Assembly: GCA_945952465.1 (NCBI GenBank)
Contig: CAMFIB010000001.1
Coordinates: forward strand, 372,001 to 436,000
Source of the DNA: an uncultured Pseudomonadota bacterium
Lineage (GTDB): Bacteria; Pseudomonadota; Gammaproteobacteria; Burkholderiales; Burkholderiaceae_C
Reading direction: 5' to 3'
Length of the DNA stretch: 64,000 nt
The notes under the pieces are model-generated. The model did no database searches. It was not told the origin of the DNA and was given only the letters and a program-made list of their open reading frames with translations. A program made the translations under genes and the position numbers. Each line of letters starts with the position of its first letter. Position 1 is the first letter of the stretch. Shown here piece by piece: positions 8,577 to 17,151 of the stretch.

Positions 8577-9890
8577 ATGGATTTTCTTCTGATCGCGCTG
8601 TTGATGGTGCTCAATGGCGTGTTTGCGATGTCGGAACTGGCGCTGGCGTCGAGCCGCCGCGCCCGCCTCACGGTGATGGCGGAAACCGGTGACAAGGGGG
8701 CGCTGGCGGCGCTGCAACTGCTCGAGAATCCGACGCAATTCCTGTCGACCGTGCAGGTGGGCATCACGTCGATCGGCATGCTGAACGGCATTCTGGGCGA
8801 GGCTGCATTCAGCCAGGATGTGGCGGTCTGGCTGCAGGGGTTTGGCATGACGCAGCGGCCTTCTGAACTGGTTGCCACGGCGCTGGTGGTGACGCTGATC
8901 ACCTTCGCCACCATCCTGTTCGGTGAACTCGTGCCCAAGCGCATCGGCCAGCTCTACCCGGAGCCCGTGTCACGCTGGGTGGCGCGGCCGATGAGCTGGG
9001 TCGCCACCGGCACCCGGCCGTTCGTGAGTCTGCTGTCGGTCAGCACGCACTGGGTGTTGAAGCTGCTGCGCATCGACAACGACGCGGCACGGGGCGTGAC
9101 AGAAGAAGAGATCACCGCCAGCCTGGAGGAAGGGCTGGACGCCGGCGTCATTGAACAGCACGAGCACCAGATGGTGCAGAACGTGTTCCGGCTCGACGAC
9201 CGGCCACTCACCTCGCTGATGGTGCCGCGCTCCGACATCGTCTGGCTCGACGCCTCCGATACCGCCGAGCATTGCCTGCGGCTGGCGGGAACGGCCGGCG
9301 CCAAAGGCGCGCACTCGTGGTACCCCGTCTGCCGGGGGGGGCTGGACGACGTGATCGGGGTGATCGGCATCGCCAAGCTGCTGCAGATGGGCACCGGCCA
9401 TGCGGGTTCGATCGAAGCTGAGGTGATGCCGGCGGTGTTCATCCCCGAGACGTTGAGCGGCATGGAGCTGCTGGAACGCTTCCGGCTGCGGGCGGACCGC
9501 ATGGTCTTCGTGGTCGACGAATACGGGGTGGTGCAGGGCCTGATGACGCCGCGCGACCTGCTGGAGGCGATCACCGGCGAGCTGACGGCGGGGGAGCAGA
9601 CGGAAGCCTGGGCCATCCAGCGGGAAGACGGCTCATGGCTGATCGATGGGCTGATGCCGGTGTCGGAGCTGAAATTGCGGCTGCTGATCGATGAGCTGCC
9701 GGATGAAACGCGCGGCCGCTACAACACGATGGCCGGGCTGCTGATGGCGGTGTCTGGGCGGCTACCGGCCACGGGTGACCGGATCGATTGCGCCGGCTGG
9801 CGCTTCGAGGTGGTAGACCGGGACGGGAAACGGATCGACAAGGTGCTGGCGACGGCGCTGGAGCCTGGGTCGGCGGCCGACGTCACCTGA
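8577..9890 (+). CDS. CNNM/CorC-type membrane protein (hemolysin family)
   Basis: A 437-residue inner-membrane protein of the CNNM/HlyC-CorC family, linked to Mg2+/Co2+ efflux. Order: an N-terminal DUF21 domain with several hydrophobic helices (from MDFLLIALLMVLNGVFAMSE to about residue 150), a paired CBS module (about 205-335, including MVPRSDIVWLD and GLMTPRDLLEAI), and a C-terminal CorC_HlyC domain starting near WLIDGLMPVSEL. The ATG at 8577 opens directly on the first helix; the longer frame upstream is antisense to the DUF2726 gene. The exact ion is not determinable from sequence. Confidence 0.9.
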   Translation: MDFLLIALLMVLNGVFAMSELALASSRRARLTVMAETGDKGALAALQLLENPTQFLSTVQVGITSIGMLNGILGEAAFSQDVAVWLQGFGMTQRPSELVATALVVTLITFATILFGELVPKRIGQLYPEPVSRWVARPMSWVATGTRPFVSLLSVSTHWVLKLLRIDNDAARGVTEEEITASLEEGLDAGVIEQHEHQMVQNVFRLDDRPLTSLMVPRSDIVWLDASDTAEHCLRLAGTAGAKGAHSWYPVCRGGLDDVIGVIGIAKLLQMGTGHAGSIEAEVMPAVFIPETLSGMELLERFRLRADRMVFVVDEYGVVQGLMTPRDLLEAITGELTAGEQTEAWAIQREDGSWLIDGLMPVSELKLRLLIDELPDETRGRYNTMAGLLMAVSGRLPATGDRIDCAGWRFEVVDRDGKRIDKVLATALEPGSAADVT

Positions 9891-9921
9891 GGCGGCCCTG
9901 ATGGGCGCCGGGGGTGCGGCG

Positions 9922-9990
9922 TCAGGCGCGCGGCGAACGACGGCGGTCGCGGTCGTCCTTTTTCCAGCTTTTGAGGGGGTTGCGGCTCAT
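9922..9990 (-). CDS. Possible 22-residue basic microprotein
   Basis: The minus strand encodes MSRNPLKSWKKDDRDRRRSP plus RA, followed by TGA. AGGAG lies 7 nt before the ATG, and a promoter-like TTGAAG-N16-TAAGGT sits 5' of it. The protein is strongly basic with no hydrophobic segment, so RNA or ribosome binding would be a guess. It is supported only by the RBS and composition. Confidence 0.35.
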   Translation of the reverse strand: MSRNPLKSWKKDDRDRRRSPRA

Positions 9991-10074
9991 GGGTTCACTC
10001 CTGTTGGACCTTACAACGCACCACGGACCCTTCAAGTTGACAGGCTGGACAGTTGGTTACAACCGCGGTCAGCG

Positions 10075-10094
10075 CCCGCCCCATAGCGGGTTTT
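10075..10094 (+). terminator. Weak terminator-like hairpin
   Basis: CCCGC, loop CCCATA, GCGGG, then TTTT. The five-pair stem is short. It could end read-through from the CNNM/CorC gene or act in a leader. Confidence 0.35.
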
Positions 10095-10248
10095 CATGGC
10101 CTGCAGCCGTGAAAAATCACCGAAATGGCGCTATTGCGTGGAGATGCGCCGCTAAAGTGCGGCTGATCGGGGAATCTTGCGTGAGGTGGGTGGCTCCTAA
10201 TGACGTCAGTTTCATGACGTCTCCTCAGCATGGCTCCGGCCATGATTT

Positions 10249-10283
10249 CCCCGGCTGCCTTTTCGGCACTCGGGGATTTTTTT
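10249..10283 (+). terminator. Intrinsic terminator, plus strand
   Basis: CCCCG...CGGGG outer stem with an inner TGCC/GGCA stem, followed by ATTTTTTT. No recognised plus-strand gene precedes it within 350 bp, so it implies a plus-strand transcript in the 9.9-10.25 kb gap. Confidence 0.7.
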
Positions 10284-10350
10284 GCCTCCAGCGGCTTGGA
10301 CGGCTTCGTCCTTTGCCTGCTCCGTTGCCTCTGCAGCGCCCGCTCAAATG

Positions 10351-10475
10351 AAAAAGGCCTTCCGGTGCGGTTGCAGAGGAAGGCCCAAGAGCAGCGTGTA
10401 GAGGGGGTTGACTACGGAGACCGGGGCACGCTACCCGTCGCGGAGAGGACGATGTGAATGTAAAGCGAAGCGCGG
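10351..10475 (-). ncRNA. Candidate small RNA with its own promoter and terminator
   Basis: On the minus strand, a near-consensus sigma70 promoter (TTGACA at 10509-10504, 16-nt spacer, TACAAA at 10487-10482) predicts a start near 10475. The RNA would end at a GGCCTTCC/GGAAGGCC hairpin followed by TTTTT (10386-10351), giving about 125 nt. I see no ATG-initiated frame in it. The upstream tRNA-Thr has a separate terminator, so this looks like an independent unit. I do not match it to 6S RNA, tmRNA or another known family by eye. Confidence 0.5.
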
Positions 10476-10481
10476 CGGGCG

Positions 10482-10509
10482 TTTGTAGGACAAAACCGCC
10501 TCTTGTCAA
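10482..10509 (-). promoter_or_regulatory. Strong sigma70-type promoter for the candidate small RNA
   Basis: TTGACA, 16 nt, TACAAA on the minus strand: a perfect -35 and a good -10, among the best promoter matches in the window. Confidence 0.65.
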
Positions 10510-10511
10510 GG

Positions 10512-10545
10512 AAAAAACCCATGACCGTGAGGGCATGGGTTTTTT
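10512..10545 (-). terminator. Terminator of tRNA-Thr
   Basis: AAAAAACCCATG and CATGGGTTTTTT form a perfect inverted repeat just downstream of tRNA-Thr (minus strand). The symmetric A/T flanks would let it work in both directions. Confidence 0.8.
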
Positions 10546-10549
10546 GTTT

Positions 10550-10625
10550 TGGTGCCGGAGAGATGAATCGAACACCCGACCTTCTCATTACGAATGAGCT
10601 GCTCTACCGACTGAGCTACACCGGC
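10550..10625 (-). tRNA. thrW: tRNA-Thr (anticodon CGT)
   Basis: A 76-nt cloverleaf including encoded CCA. Anticodon loop TTCGTAA gives CGT, reading ACG. D-loop AGCTCAGTCGGTAGAGC and T-loop TTCGATT are standard. The acceptor stem has one U-U mismatch (position 6-67). It lies 52 bp downstream of fbp and may be co-transcribed with the prfB-pepN-fbp block. Confidence 0.95.
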
Positions 10626-10677
10626 GAAGCCTCATAGTTTATCAGCAAACGGGTCGGTTTCCGGGCGGTTTGGGCGA

Positions 10678-11706
10678 TCAGGCGGCAGGCTGTCGGGCCT
10701 CGGCGTCGCGGTGATAGGCCGTGACGCGCTCCACCTCGTTCTTGGAGCCGAGGATGACGCTGACGCGCTCGTGCAGCTTGCCGGGCTGGATGTCGAGGAT
10801 GCGCTCGTGGCCGTTGGTGGCGGCGCCGCCGGCCTGCTCGACCAGCCAGGCCATGGGGTTGGCCTCGTACATCAGGCGCAGCTTGCCCGGCTTGTCGGGC
10901 TCGCGCTTGTCCCAGGGGTACATGAAGATGCCGCCGCGGGTGAGGATGCGGTGCACGTCGGCCACCATGGAGGCGATCCAGCGCATGTTGAAGTTCTTGC
11001 CGCGCGGGCCGTCCTGGCCTTCCAGGCATTCGTCGATGTAGCGGCGCACCGGAGCGTCCCAGTGGCGCATGTTGCTCATGTTGATCGCGAATTCCTTGGT
11101 GTCGGCCGGGATGCGGACGTTCTCCTCGATGAGCACGAAGGAGCCCTGCTCGCGGTCGAGCGTGAACATGGCCACGCCATCGCCCACGGTGAGCACCAGC
11201 GTGGTCTGCGGGCCGTAGACGCAGTAGCCGGCCGCGACCTGGCATTTGCCGGGCTGCAAAAAGTCTTTTTCCTCCACGCCGGCGTCGCCGGCGGGCTTGC
11301 GCAGCACGCTGAAGATGGTGCCGATGGAGACGTTGACGTCGATGTTGCTGGAGCCGTCGAGCGGGTCGAACAGCAGCAGGTATTCGCCCTGCGGGTAGCG
11401 GTTGGGCACGACGTAGATGCCGTCCATTTCCTCGCTGGCCATGGCCGCCAGGTGGCCGCCCCATTCGTTGGCTTCGATCAGCACCTCGTTGGCGATGATG
11501 TCGAGCTTCTTCTGCACCTCGCCCTGCACGTTCTCGCTGCCGGCAGTGCCCAGCACGCCGCCGAGCGCGCCCTTGTTGACGGCCTGGCTCACGCGCTTGC
11601 AGGCGCGGGCCACGACCTCGATCAGCAGCCGCAACTGTGGCGGGATGCGGCCGTCGACGCGTTGCTGCTCGACGAGGTAGCGGGTGAGGGAGATCTTCTG
11701 GGTCAT
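10678..11706 (-). CDS. fbp: Fructose-1,6-bisphosphatase class I
   Basis: Gluconeogenic enzyme that converts fructose 1,6-bisphosphate to fructose 6-phosphate. The 342-residue protein contains the metal-site motif [14 protein letters not shown] near residue 115-128 and the substrate-binding GGIFMYPWD and [19 protein letters not shown] segments. The ATG overlaps the pepN stop (ATGA at 11706-11703), indicating translational coupling. It is the last protein gene of the leftward hydrolase-prfB-pepN-fbp run. Confidence 0.97.
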   Translation of the reverse strand: MTQKISLTRYLVEQQRVDGRIPPQLRLLIEVVARACKRVSQAVNKGALGGVLGTAGSENVQGEVQKKLDIIANEVLIEANEWGGHLAAMASEEMDGIYVVPNRYPQGEYLLLFDPLDGSSNIDVNVSIGTIFSVLRKPAGDAGVEEKDFLQPGKCQVAAGYCVYGPQTTLVLTVGDGVAMFTLDREQGSFVLIEENVRIPADTKEFAINMSNMRHWDAPVRRYIDECLEGQDGPRGKNFNMRWIASMVADVHRILTRGGIFMYPWDKREPDKPGKLRLMYEANPMAWLVEQAGGAATNGHERILDIQPGKLHERVSVILGSKNEVERVTAYHRDAEARQPAA

Positions 11707-14393
11707 GCTTCGAGGGCTCGGGTGACGACCTCGCGCACATCGCTGCTGAGGTCGGGTTTGGCGGCGACGCGGGCGATGGCCTCGCGGGCGGCGCTGCGGT
11801 AGGGTTCGGCGAGTTTCGTCCAGCGGTCGAGCGCGCGGGCCAGCCGGGCGGCGACTTGGGCGTTGATGCCGTCGAGTTCGATGACGCGCTCGCTCCAGAA
11901 CACGTAGCCCGCGGCGTCGGCACGGTGGAACGCGCCGGGGTTGGACTGGCAGAAGGTGGCGACCACGCTGCGCGCCCGGTTGGGGTTGCGCAGGCTGAAG
12001 TCGGGCCGCTGCATCAGCGACTTCACCAGCGGCAGCCGGTTGCCGTGGTGGTCGGGCGCGCCGGCCTGCAGCGCGAACCACTTGTCGATGACCAGGTCTT
12101 CATGGGCGAACAGCGCATGGAAGCGGGCCAGCGCGTCCTGCGCCAGCGGATGGCCGCAGGCCACCAGCGCGCTGAGCGCGCCGAAGCGGTCGGTCATGTT
12201 GCCGGCGTCCTTGAACCGCTGGAAGGTCTTGCCCGGCCACACCGTGTCGCCGGACTGCTGCGCGGCCAGGCACAGCTGCGACAGCGCCAGGTTGGCCAGC
12301 GCGCGGCGGCCGGCCGAAACGGTGTCGGGGCTGTAGGCGCCGTTGTCGTGGTGGGTCTCGTAGGCCCACTGCCAGTCGGCCTGCAGCGCGGTGGCGAGTT
12401 CGCGGCGCATGGCCTCGCGCACCGCATGGATGCGCTGCGGATCGACCACGTCGAGCTGTTCGGCGATGTAGCTTTCAGACGGCAGCGCGAGCACCAGTTC
12501 CTTGAATGCGGCGTCGAGCTTCGGGTGCCGCAGCACGTCGCGCATGGCGCCGATATAGGCATCATTCAGCACGCCAGTCAGCGTGGAATCTGGCGAGTTA
12601 GCTATCGATTGAATAGCATGCCGAAGCGCCAGGCGCTGGCCGGCCTCCCAGCGGTTGAACGGGTTGCCGTCGTGCGCGAGCAGGCGCAGCAGGTCGTCGT
12701 CGCTCTGCTCGATGGCCAGCGTGACCGGTGCGGAGAAGTCGCGCAGCAGCGACGGCACCGGCAGGCTGGCCACGTCTTCGAACACCAGCGTGTGTTCGGC
12801 GTCGGACAGCACGACGGTGCGGCTGGTGGCGCCGGCCGCTGCCTCGCCTTCCAGGCGCAGCGCGAGGTCGGTGCCGTCGGCGCCGATCAAACCGAGCGTG
12901 ACCGGAATCACGAAGGGCAGCTTGGTCGGCTGGCCGGGCGTTGGCGCGCAGCTCTGGCGCAGCGTGAGCGTGTAGCGGCGCGCGTCGGCGTCGTAACGGC
13001 CTTCGGCGGCGAGGCGCGGCGTGCCGGCCTGGCTGTACCAGCGCTTGAACTGCGGCAGCAGGCGGGCGAGGTCGCTTTGCGGGTTGGCGTCGGCGATGGC
13101 CTGGGCGAAGTCGTCGCAGGTGACGGCGTGGCCGTCGTGGCGCTCGAAGTAGAGCGCCATGCCCTTGGCAAACCCATCGACGCCGACCAGCGTCTGCATC
13201 ATGCGGACGACTTCTGCGCCCTTTTCGTAGATGGTGACGGTGTAGAAGTTGTTGATCTCGACGTAGCTGTCGGGCCGCACCGGGTGCGCCATCGGGCCGG
13301 CGTCTTCGGCGAACTGGCTGGTGCGCAGCAGGCGCACGTCTTCGATGCGCTTGACCGCGCGGGCCGACGCGCTGCCCGACAGGTCCTTGCTGAACTCCTG
13401 GTCGCGGAAGACGGTGAGGCCTTCCTTGAGACTGAGCTGAAACCAGTCGCGGCAGGTGACGCGGTTGCCGGTCCAGTTGTGGAAATACTCGTGGCCGACC
13501 ACCGATTCGATGTTGCCGTAGTCCACGTCGGTGGCGGTGGCGGGGTTGGCCAGCACGTACTTGGTGTTGAAGACGTTGAGGCCCTTGTTCTCCATGGCGC
13601 CCATGTTGAAGTCGCCCACCGCGACGATCATGAAGCGTTCCAGGTCCAGGCTCAAACCGAAGCGGGCTTCGTCCCAGGCCACCGACGCCATCAGCGAGTT
13701 CATCGCGTGCTCGGTCTTGTCGAGGTCGCCGGGCCGCACGTAGACCTGCAGCAGGTGTTCCTTGCCGGCGCGCGAGGTGATGCGCTGCTCGCGCGCGACC
13801 AGCCGGCCGGCCACCAGCGCGAACAGGTAGCTGGGCTTGCGGTGCGGGTCCACCCAGCGCGCGAAATGCCGGCCGTCGCCCAGGTCGCCCTGGTCGACCA
13901 GGTTGCCGTTGGACAGCAGCACCGGGAACCTGGCCTTGTCGGCGCGCAGCGTGACGCTGTACATCGCCATCACGTCGGGTCGGTCGAGGAAGTAGGTGAT
14001 GCGGCGAAAGCCCTCGGCCTCGCACTGCGTGAAGAAGGAGTCGCCGCTGACGTAAAGGCCCATCAGCTGGGTGTTCTTGTCCGGCGCGCAGGTGGTGAAG
14101 ATCTCGAGGTCGAACGCCTCGGTGCCTTCGGGCAGCTTCTCCAGCACGAGCTGGCCGTCTTCCATCTTGAACGAACTGCCCTGGCCGTTGACCAGCACCC
14201 GCGCGAGGTTGAGTTCGTCGCCGTCCAGCCGCAGCGGCTGCGCCGGCACGTCGGGGTTGCGGCGCAGCGTCATCTTGTTCAGCACGCGGGTGCGCGCCGG
14301 GTCGAGGTCGAAGCTGAGGTCAACCGTGTCGATCCAGAACGCCGGCGCGGTGTAGTCCTCGCGCCGGATCAGCGTGGCTTGGCCTTCGCGCAT
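11703..14393 (-). CDS. pepN: Aminopeptidase N (M1 family)
   Basis: Zinc aminopeptidase for cytoplasmic peptide turnover. The 896-residue protein has the M1 exopeptidase motif GAMEN near residue 265 and [11 protein letters not shown] with the distal Glu ([12 protein letters not shown]) near 300-325. Its start is 2 nt after the prfB stop and its stop overlaps the fbp start. Codons around 12570-12617 ([16 protein letters not shown]) lie within a copy of the dispersed hairpin repeat. This suggests an in-frame insertion in a surface segment of the C-terminal helical domain. Confidence 0.96.
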   Translation of the reverse strand: MREGQATLIRREDYTAPAFWIDTVDLSFDLDPARTRVLNKMTLRRNPDVPAQPLRLDGDELNLARVLVNGQGSSFKMEDGQLVLEKLPEGTEAFDLEIFTTCAPDKNTQLMGLYVSGDSFFTQCEAEGFRRITYFLDRPDVMAMYSVTLRADKARFPVLLSNGNLVDQGDLGDGRHFARWVDPHRKPSYLFALVAGRLVAREQRITSRAGKEHLLQVYVRPGDLDKTEHAMNSLMASVAWDEARFGLSLDLERFMIVAVGDFNMGAMENKGLNVFNTKYVLANPATATDVDYGNIESVVGHEYFHNWTGNRVTCRDWFQLSLKEGLTVFRDQEFSKDLSGSASARAVKRIEDVRLLRTSQFAEDAGPMAHPVRPDSYVEINNFYTVTIYEKGAEVVRMMQTLVGVDGFAKGMALYFERHDGHAVTCDDFAQAIADANPQSDLARLLPQFKRWYSQAGTPRLAAEGRYDADARRYTLTLRQSCAPTPGQPTKLPFVIPVTLGLIGADGTDLALRLEGEAAAGATSRTVVLSDAEHTLVFEDVASLPVPSLLRDFSAPVTLAIEQSDDDLLRLLAHDGNPFNRWEAGQRLALRHAIQSIANSPDSTLTGVLNDAYIGAMRDVLRHPKLDAAFKELVLALPSESYIAEQLDVVDPQRIHAVREAMRRELATALQADWQWAYETHHDNGAYSPDTVSAGRRALANLALSQLCLAAQQSGDTVWPGKTFQRFKDAGNMTDRFGALSALVACGHPLAQDALARFHALFAHEDLVIDKWFALQAGAPDHHGNRLPLVKSLMQRPDFSLRNPNRARSVVATFCQSNPGAFHRADAAGYVFWSERVIELDGINAQVAARLARALDRWTKLAEPYRSAAREAIARVAAKPDLSSDVREVVTRALEA
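12564..12617 (+). repeat. Dispersed repeat copy 2, inside pepN
   Basis: Body CGCCAGTCAGCGTGGAATCT with hairpin GCTATCGATTGAATAGC at 12601-12617, all within pepN coding sequence read from the other strand. The reading frame stays open. Confidence 0.65.
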
Positions 14394-14395
14394 GG

Positions 14396-15500
14396 TCAGA
14401 CTCCCTGTTTCAGTGAAGCCTCGATGAACGCGTCGAGGTCGCCATCGAGCACCTTCTGGGTGTTGGAAATTTCAACGTTGGTGCGCAGGTCCTTGATGCG
14501 CGACTGGTCGAGCACGTAGCTGCGGATCTGGTGGCCCCAGCCGACGTCGGTCTTGGTGTCTTCCAGCTTCTGCTGCGCTTCCTGCTGCTTGCGCAGTTCG
14601 AAGTCGTACAGCCGCGAGCGCAGGCGCTGCCACGCCACGTCGCGGTTGCTGTGCTGGCTGCGGCCGTCCTGGCACTGCACGACGATGCCGGTCGGGATGT
14701 GCGTGAGCCGCACGGCCGAGTCGGTCTTGTTGATGTGCTGGCCACCGGCGCCGGATGCGCGGAAGGTGTCGGTGCGCACGTCGGACGGGTTGATGTTGAT
14801 CTCGATCGAGTCGTCGATCTCGGGGTAGACGAAGACGCTGGCGAACGAGGTGTGGCGGCCGCCGGCCGAGTCGAACGGGCTCTTGCGCACCAGGCGGTGC
14901 ACGCCGGTTTCGGTGCGCAGCAGGCCGAAGGCGTATTCGCCCTCGATCTTGATCGTGGCGCCCTTGATGCCGGCGGTGTCGCCGGGCGATTCGTCTTCCA
15001 CCTGGGCCTTGAAACCCTTGCGTTCGGCGTACTTCAGGTACTGGCGCAGCAGCATGCTGGCCCAGTCGCAGGCCTCGGTGCCGCCGGCGCCGGCCTGGAT
15101 GTCGAGGAAGGCGTTCAGCGGGTCGGCCGGCTGGTTGAACATGCGGCGGAATTCCAGCGCCTCGACGTCCACGGCGAGCTTGCCGCCTTCCTTTTCGAGG
15201 GTGATCAGGCCGTCTTCGTCACCTTCCTCGCGGCTCATCTCGAACAGCTCGAGGTTGTCGGCCAGTTCGGTGGTCAGGCGCTGCAGCGTGTCGACGACGC
15301 CGTCGAGCGTTTTTTTCTCACGGCCCAGTTCCTGGGCCTTCTTGGGGTCGTTCCAGACGCTGGGGTCTTCCAGCGACGCGTTCACTTCGAGGAGGCGGCG
15401 GGCTTTCTCGTCGTAGTCAAAGATACCCCCGAAGCTCGCGCGTGCGGGCGGCGAGGTCGGAAAGGCGGGTGCCGATGGCGTTGGTGCGTTCTGCGTCCAT
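14396..15500 (-). CDS. prfB: Peptide chain release factor 2 (programmed +1 frameshift)
   Basis: Recognises UGA/UAA and triggers peptide release. The zero frame runs from ATG at 15500 for 27 codons ([10 protein letters not shown]...ELRGYL) to an in-frame TGA at 15419-15417. Translation continues after a +1 slip on CTT, giving 367 residues. The site CGGGGGTATCTTTGAC has the internal SD-like GGGGG and slippery CTT TGA C as in E. coli. SPF (codon-recognition tripeptide) is near residue 207 and GGQ near 250. It is co-directional with pepN (2-nt gap). A start at 15538 in the other frame is an artefact of the frameshift. Confidence 0.97.
15417..15422 (-). promoter_or_regulatory. prfB: Programmed frameshift site CTT TGA in prfB
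   Basis: On the minus strand, CTT (codon 27) is followed by TGA and then C. GGGGG a few nt upstream acts as the SD-like stimulator. This is autoregulation: low RF2 favours the shift. Confidence 0.95.
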
Positions 15501-15550
15501 GAGTCAAATTCCTGCTGGGTCGGGCGCCTGAGGCGCAACCCCGCATTTTC

Positions 15551-16489
15551 TCATGGTGAAGCCAGAAAGTCCTCGATCAACCTTGCCAACGCCTCCGGCT
15601 GGTCGTGGTGCAGCATGTGGCCGGCGTCGGCGATGACGGCGGTGCGTACCTGGGGCACCGCTTTCAGCCGCTCGTGGTACTCGGCCAGCGTGTAGCGGCC
15701 GTCCCAGAAACGCTCCAGTGCGTTGTCAGATGCTTCGACCGCCAGCACCGGCGCGGCGATGCGGCGGTACAGCGTGGCGACCTCTTCGACCCGGTACAGC
15801 GAGGCGTTGGTGAGTTTGTGGGCGGCCTCGCCAAGGATCAGCCAGCGCTCGCTGCCGTCGGCCTGGCGCACCGGCCGCGCCCACTGGGCGGCCAGCCAGT
15901 CGGCCTTGGCTTGGCCGGCGGCGTCGCGCGCCAGACGGGGGTTGGTCTTGGTGAGGCGACGTGCCACCGCCGACAGGTCGGCATAACCCTTCAGGTCCAG
16001 CTCGCCGCGGTGCAGCGCCTTCAGTTCGTCCATCCAGCGCACATAGCGGCTGGCCGCCTGGTCGGGCTCGGTGGCCGGCATGCCGAAACCTTCGAGGTTG
16101 ACGAGGCGGCGGATGCGCTGCGGCCGCACGCCGGCGTACTGCATCGCGATGTTGCCACCCATGCTGTGGCCGACCAGGTCGACCGCGCCGCCGTCCGGCA
16201 GCAGGTGGTCGAGCAGGCAGTCGAGGTCGGCCAGGTAGTCGGGGAACCAGTAGCTGTCGGCGCCGCCGGAACTGGAGAGGCCGAAGCCGCGCCAGTCGGG
16301 GGCGACGATGTAGCGGTCGGTCTTCAGCGCGTCGACCATGAACTGGTACGAGGCCGCCACGTCCATCCAGCCGTGCACCAGCACCAGCGGCGGCACTCCG
16401 GCGCGCGGCTCGCCCCACACCCGCAGGTGGTAGCGCAGGTTGCGCAGCGGCAGGAACACGCTGCGAGAGGCTTTCAGCGGCTGGTACAT
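15551..16489 (-). CDS. Alpha/beta-fold hydrolase
   Basis: A 312-residue esterase/lipase-like protein of unknown substrate. It shows the oxyanion HGWMD motif near residue 41, the nucleophile elbow GHSMGG near 106, an Asp in the acid position, and a C-terminal His (DAGHMLHHDQP). The start follows a -10-like TAGCAT by 8 nt. It is the first gene of the leftward prfB-pepN-fbp run, with 50 bp to prfB, and is divergent from the DUF3617 gene. An upstream in-frame ATG at 16579 has no family-like sequence. Confidence 0.88.
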   Translation of the reverse strand: MYQPLKASRSVFLPLRNLRYHLRVWGEPRAGVPPLVLVHGWMDVAASYQFMVDALKTDRYIVAPDWRGFGLSSSGGADSYWFPDYLADLDCLLDHLLPDGGAVDLVGHSMGGNIAMQYAGVRPQRIRRLVNLEGFGMPATEPDQAASRYVRWMDELKALHRGELDLKGYADLSAVARRLTKTNPRLARDAAGQAKADWLAAQWARPVRQADGSERWLILGEAAHKLTNASLYRVEEVATLYRRIAAPVLAVEASDNALERFWDGRYTLAEYHERLKAVPQVRTAVIADAGHMLHHDQPEALARLIEDFLASP

Positions 16490-16571
16490 GCGGCGCGATG
16501 CTACACGCGGGCCGGCGCTTGTGCTGCACCGCGGCGACACGCCGGCCGCAGGAGCCGCTTGTATGATGGCC

Positions 16572-16610
16572 CGGTCCATTCCGAAGCCATTCCAGAAGCC
16601 ATTCGGACCG
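16572..16610. repeat. Short tandem/inverted repeats in the divergent promoter region
   Basis: Three near-copies of a 12-bp unit (CCATTCCGAAG, CCATTCCAGAAG, CCATTCGG) are bracketed by CGGTCC and GGACCG. The location between divergent genes would suit an operator. Confidence 0.35.
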
Positions 16611-16633
16611 CCCCCACACCCGAGGAGAAACCC

Positions 16634-17146
16634 ATGCTGCGCCGCCTTCCGCTCGCCCTGTCCCTTGCCGCGCTCGCCGCGCTGCCGCTGGCCGCCCAGG
16701 CGCTCGACATGCCCAAGCGCAAGTCGGGGCTGTGGGAGATCAAGACCTCGGGCGAGGGCATGCCCGGCCAGACCATCCAGCAGTGTGTGGACGCCGCTTC
16801 AGACCAGTTGCTGGCGCAGCGCGCCGGCGGCATGGGCAAGCAGCAGTGCAGCAAGAACGACGTGAGCAAGCAAGGCAACAAGATGGTGGTGGACTCGGTC
16901 TGCAAGTTCGGCCAGACCACCTCGACCACGCACGCCGAGTTCAGCGGCGACTTCGAGTCCGCCTACAAGGCCGACATGGCGACGAAATTCGACCCGCCGC
17001 TGATGGGCCGCGCCACCTCCAACAGCACCATCGAGGCGCGCTGGACCGGCCCCTGCAAGCCCGGCCAGAAGCCCGGCGACATGATCATGCCCGGCATGGG
17101 CAACATCAACCTCAACGACATGCTGAAGAACCTGCCGCAGCGCTGA
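16634..17146 (+). CDS. DUF3617 exported protein
   Basis: A 170-residue protein with a signal peptide (about 1-23, ending AAQALD) and the DUF3617 pattern: KSGLWEIKTSGEGMPG, then paired cysteines (QQCVDAA, KQQCSKN, SVCKFG, GPCKPG). It is periplasmic by inference and its function is unknown. GAGGAG is placed 9 nt before the ATG. It ends 5 bp before the tas-like gene and is likely co-transcribed with it. Confidence 0.85.
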   Translation: MLRRLPLALSLAALAALPLAAQALDMPKRKSGLWEIKTSGEGMPGQTIQQCVDAASDQLLAQRAGGMGKQQCSKNDVSKQGNKMVVDSVCKFGQTTSTTHAEFSGDFESAYKADMATKFDPPLMGRATSNSTIEARWTGPCKPGQKPGDMIMPGMGNINLNDMLKNLPQR

Positions 17147-17151
17147 ACCCC

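Noticed and set aside
10117-10215. 32-codon minus frame starting MKLTSLGATHLT with GAGGAG upstream
   Set aside because: Good RBS but overlaps the plus-strand terminator region and has no recognisable composition; mentioned only within a finding.
10205-10349. Minus-strand frame reading AEATEQAKDEAVQAAGG, resembling the tail of a helical phasin-like protein
   Set aside because: Preceded by an in-frame stop with no start codon; at most a degraded remnant, not supportable.
11856-14519. 887-codon plus-strand open frame opposite pepN
   Set aside because: Composition (His, Gln, Arg, Val-Gly-rich) is that of an antisense frame; pepN on the other strand has GAMEN and HEYFH.
15501-15538. prfB start at 15538 in the downstream frame
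   Set aside because: Artefact of the programmed frameshift; true start is 15500 in the other frame.
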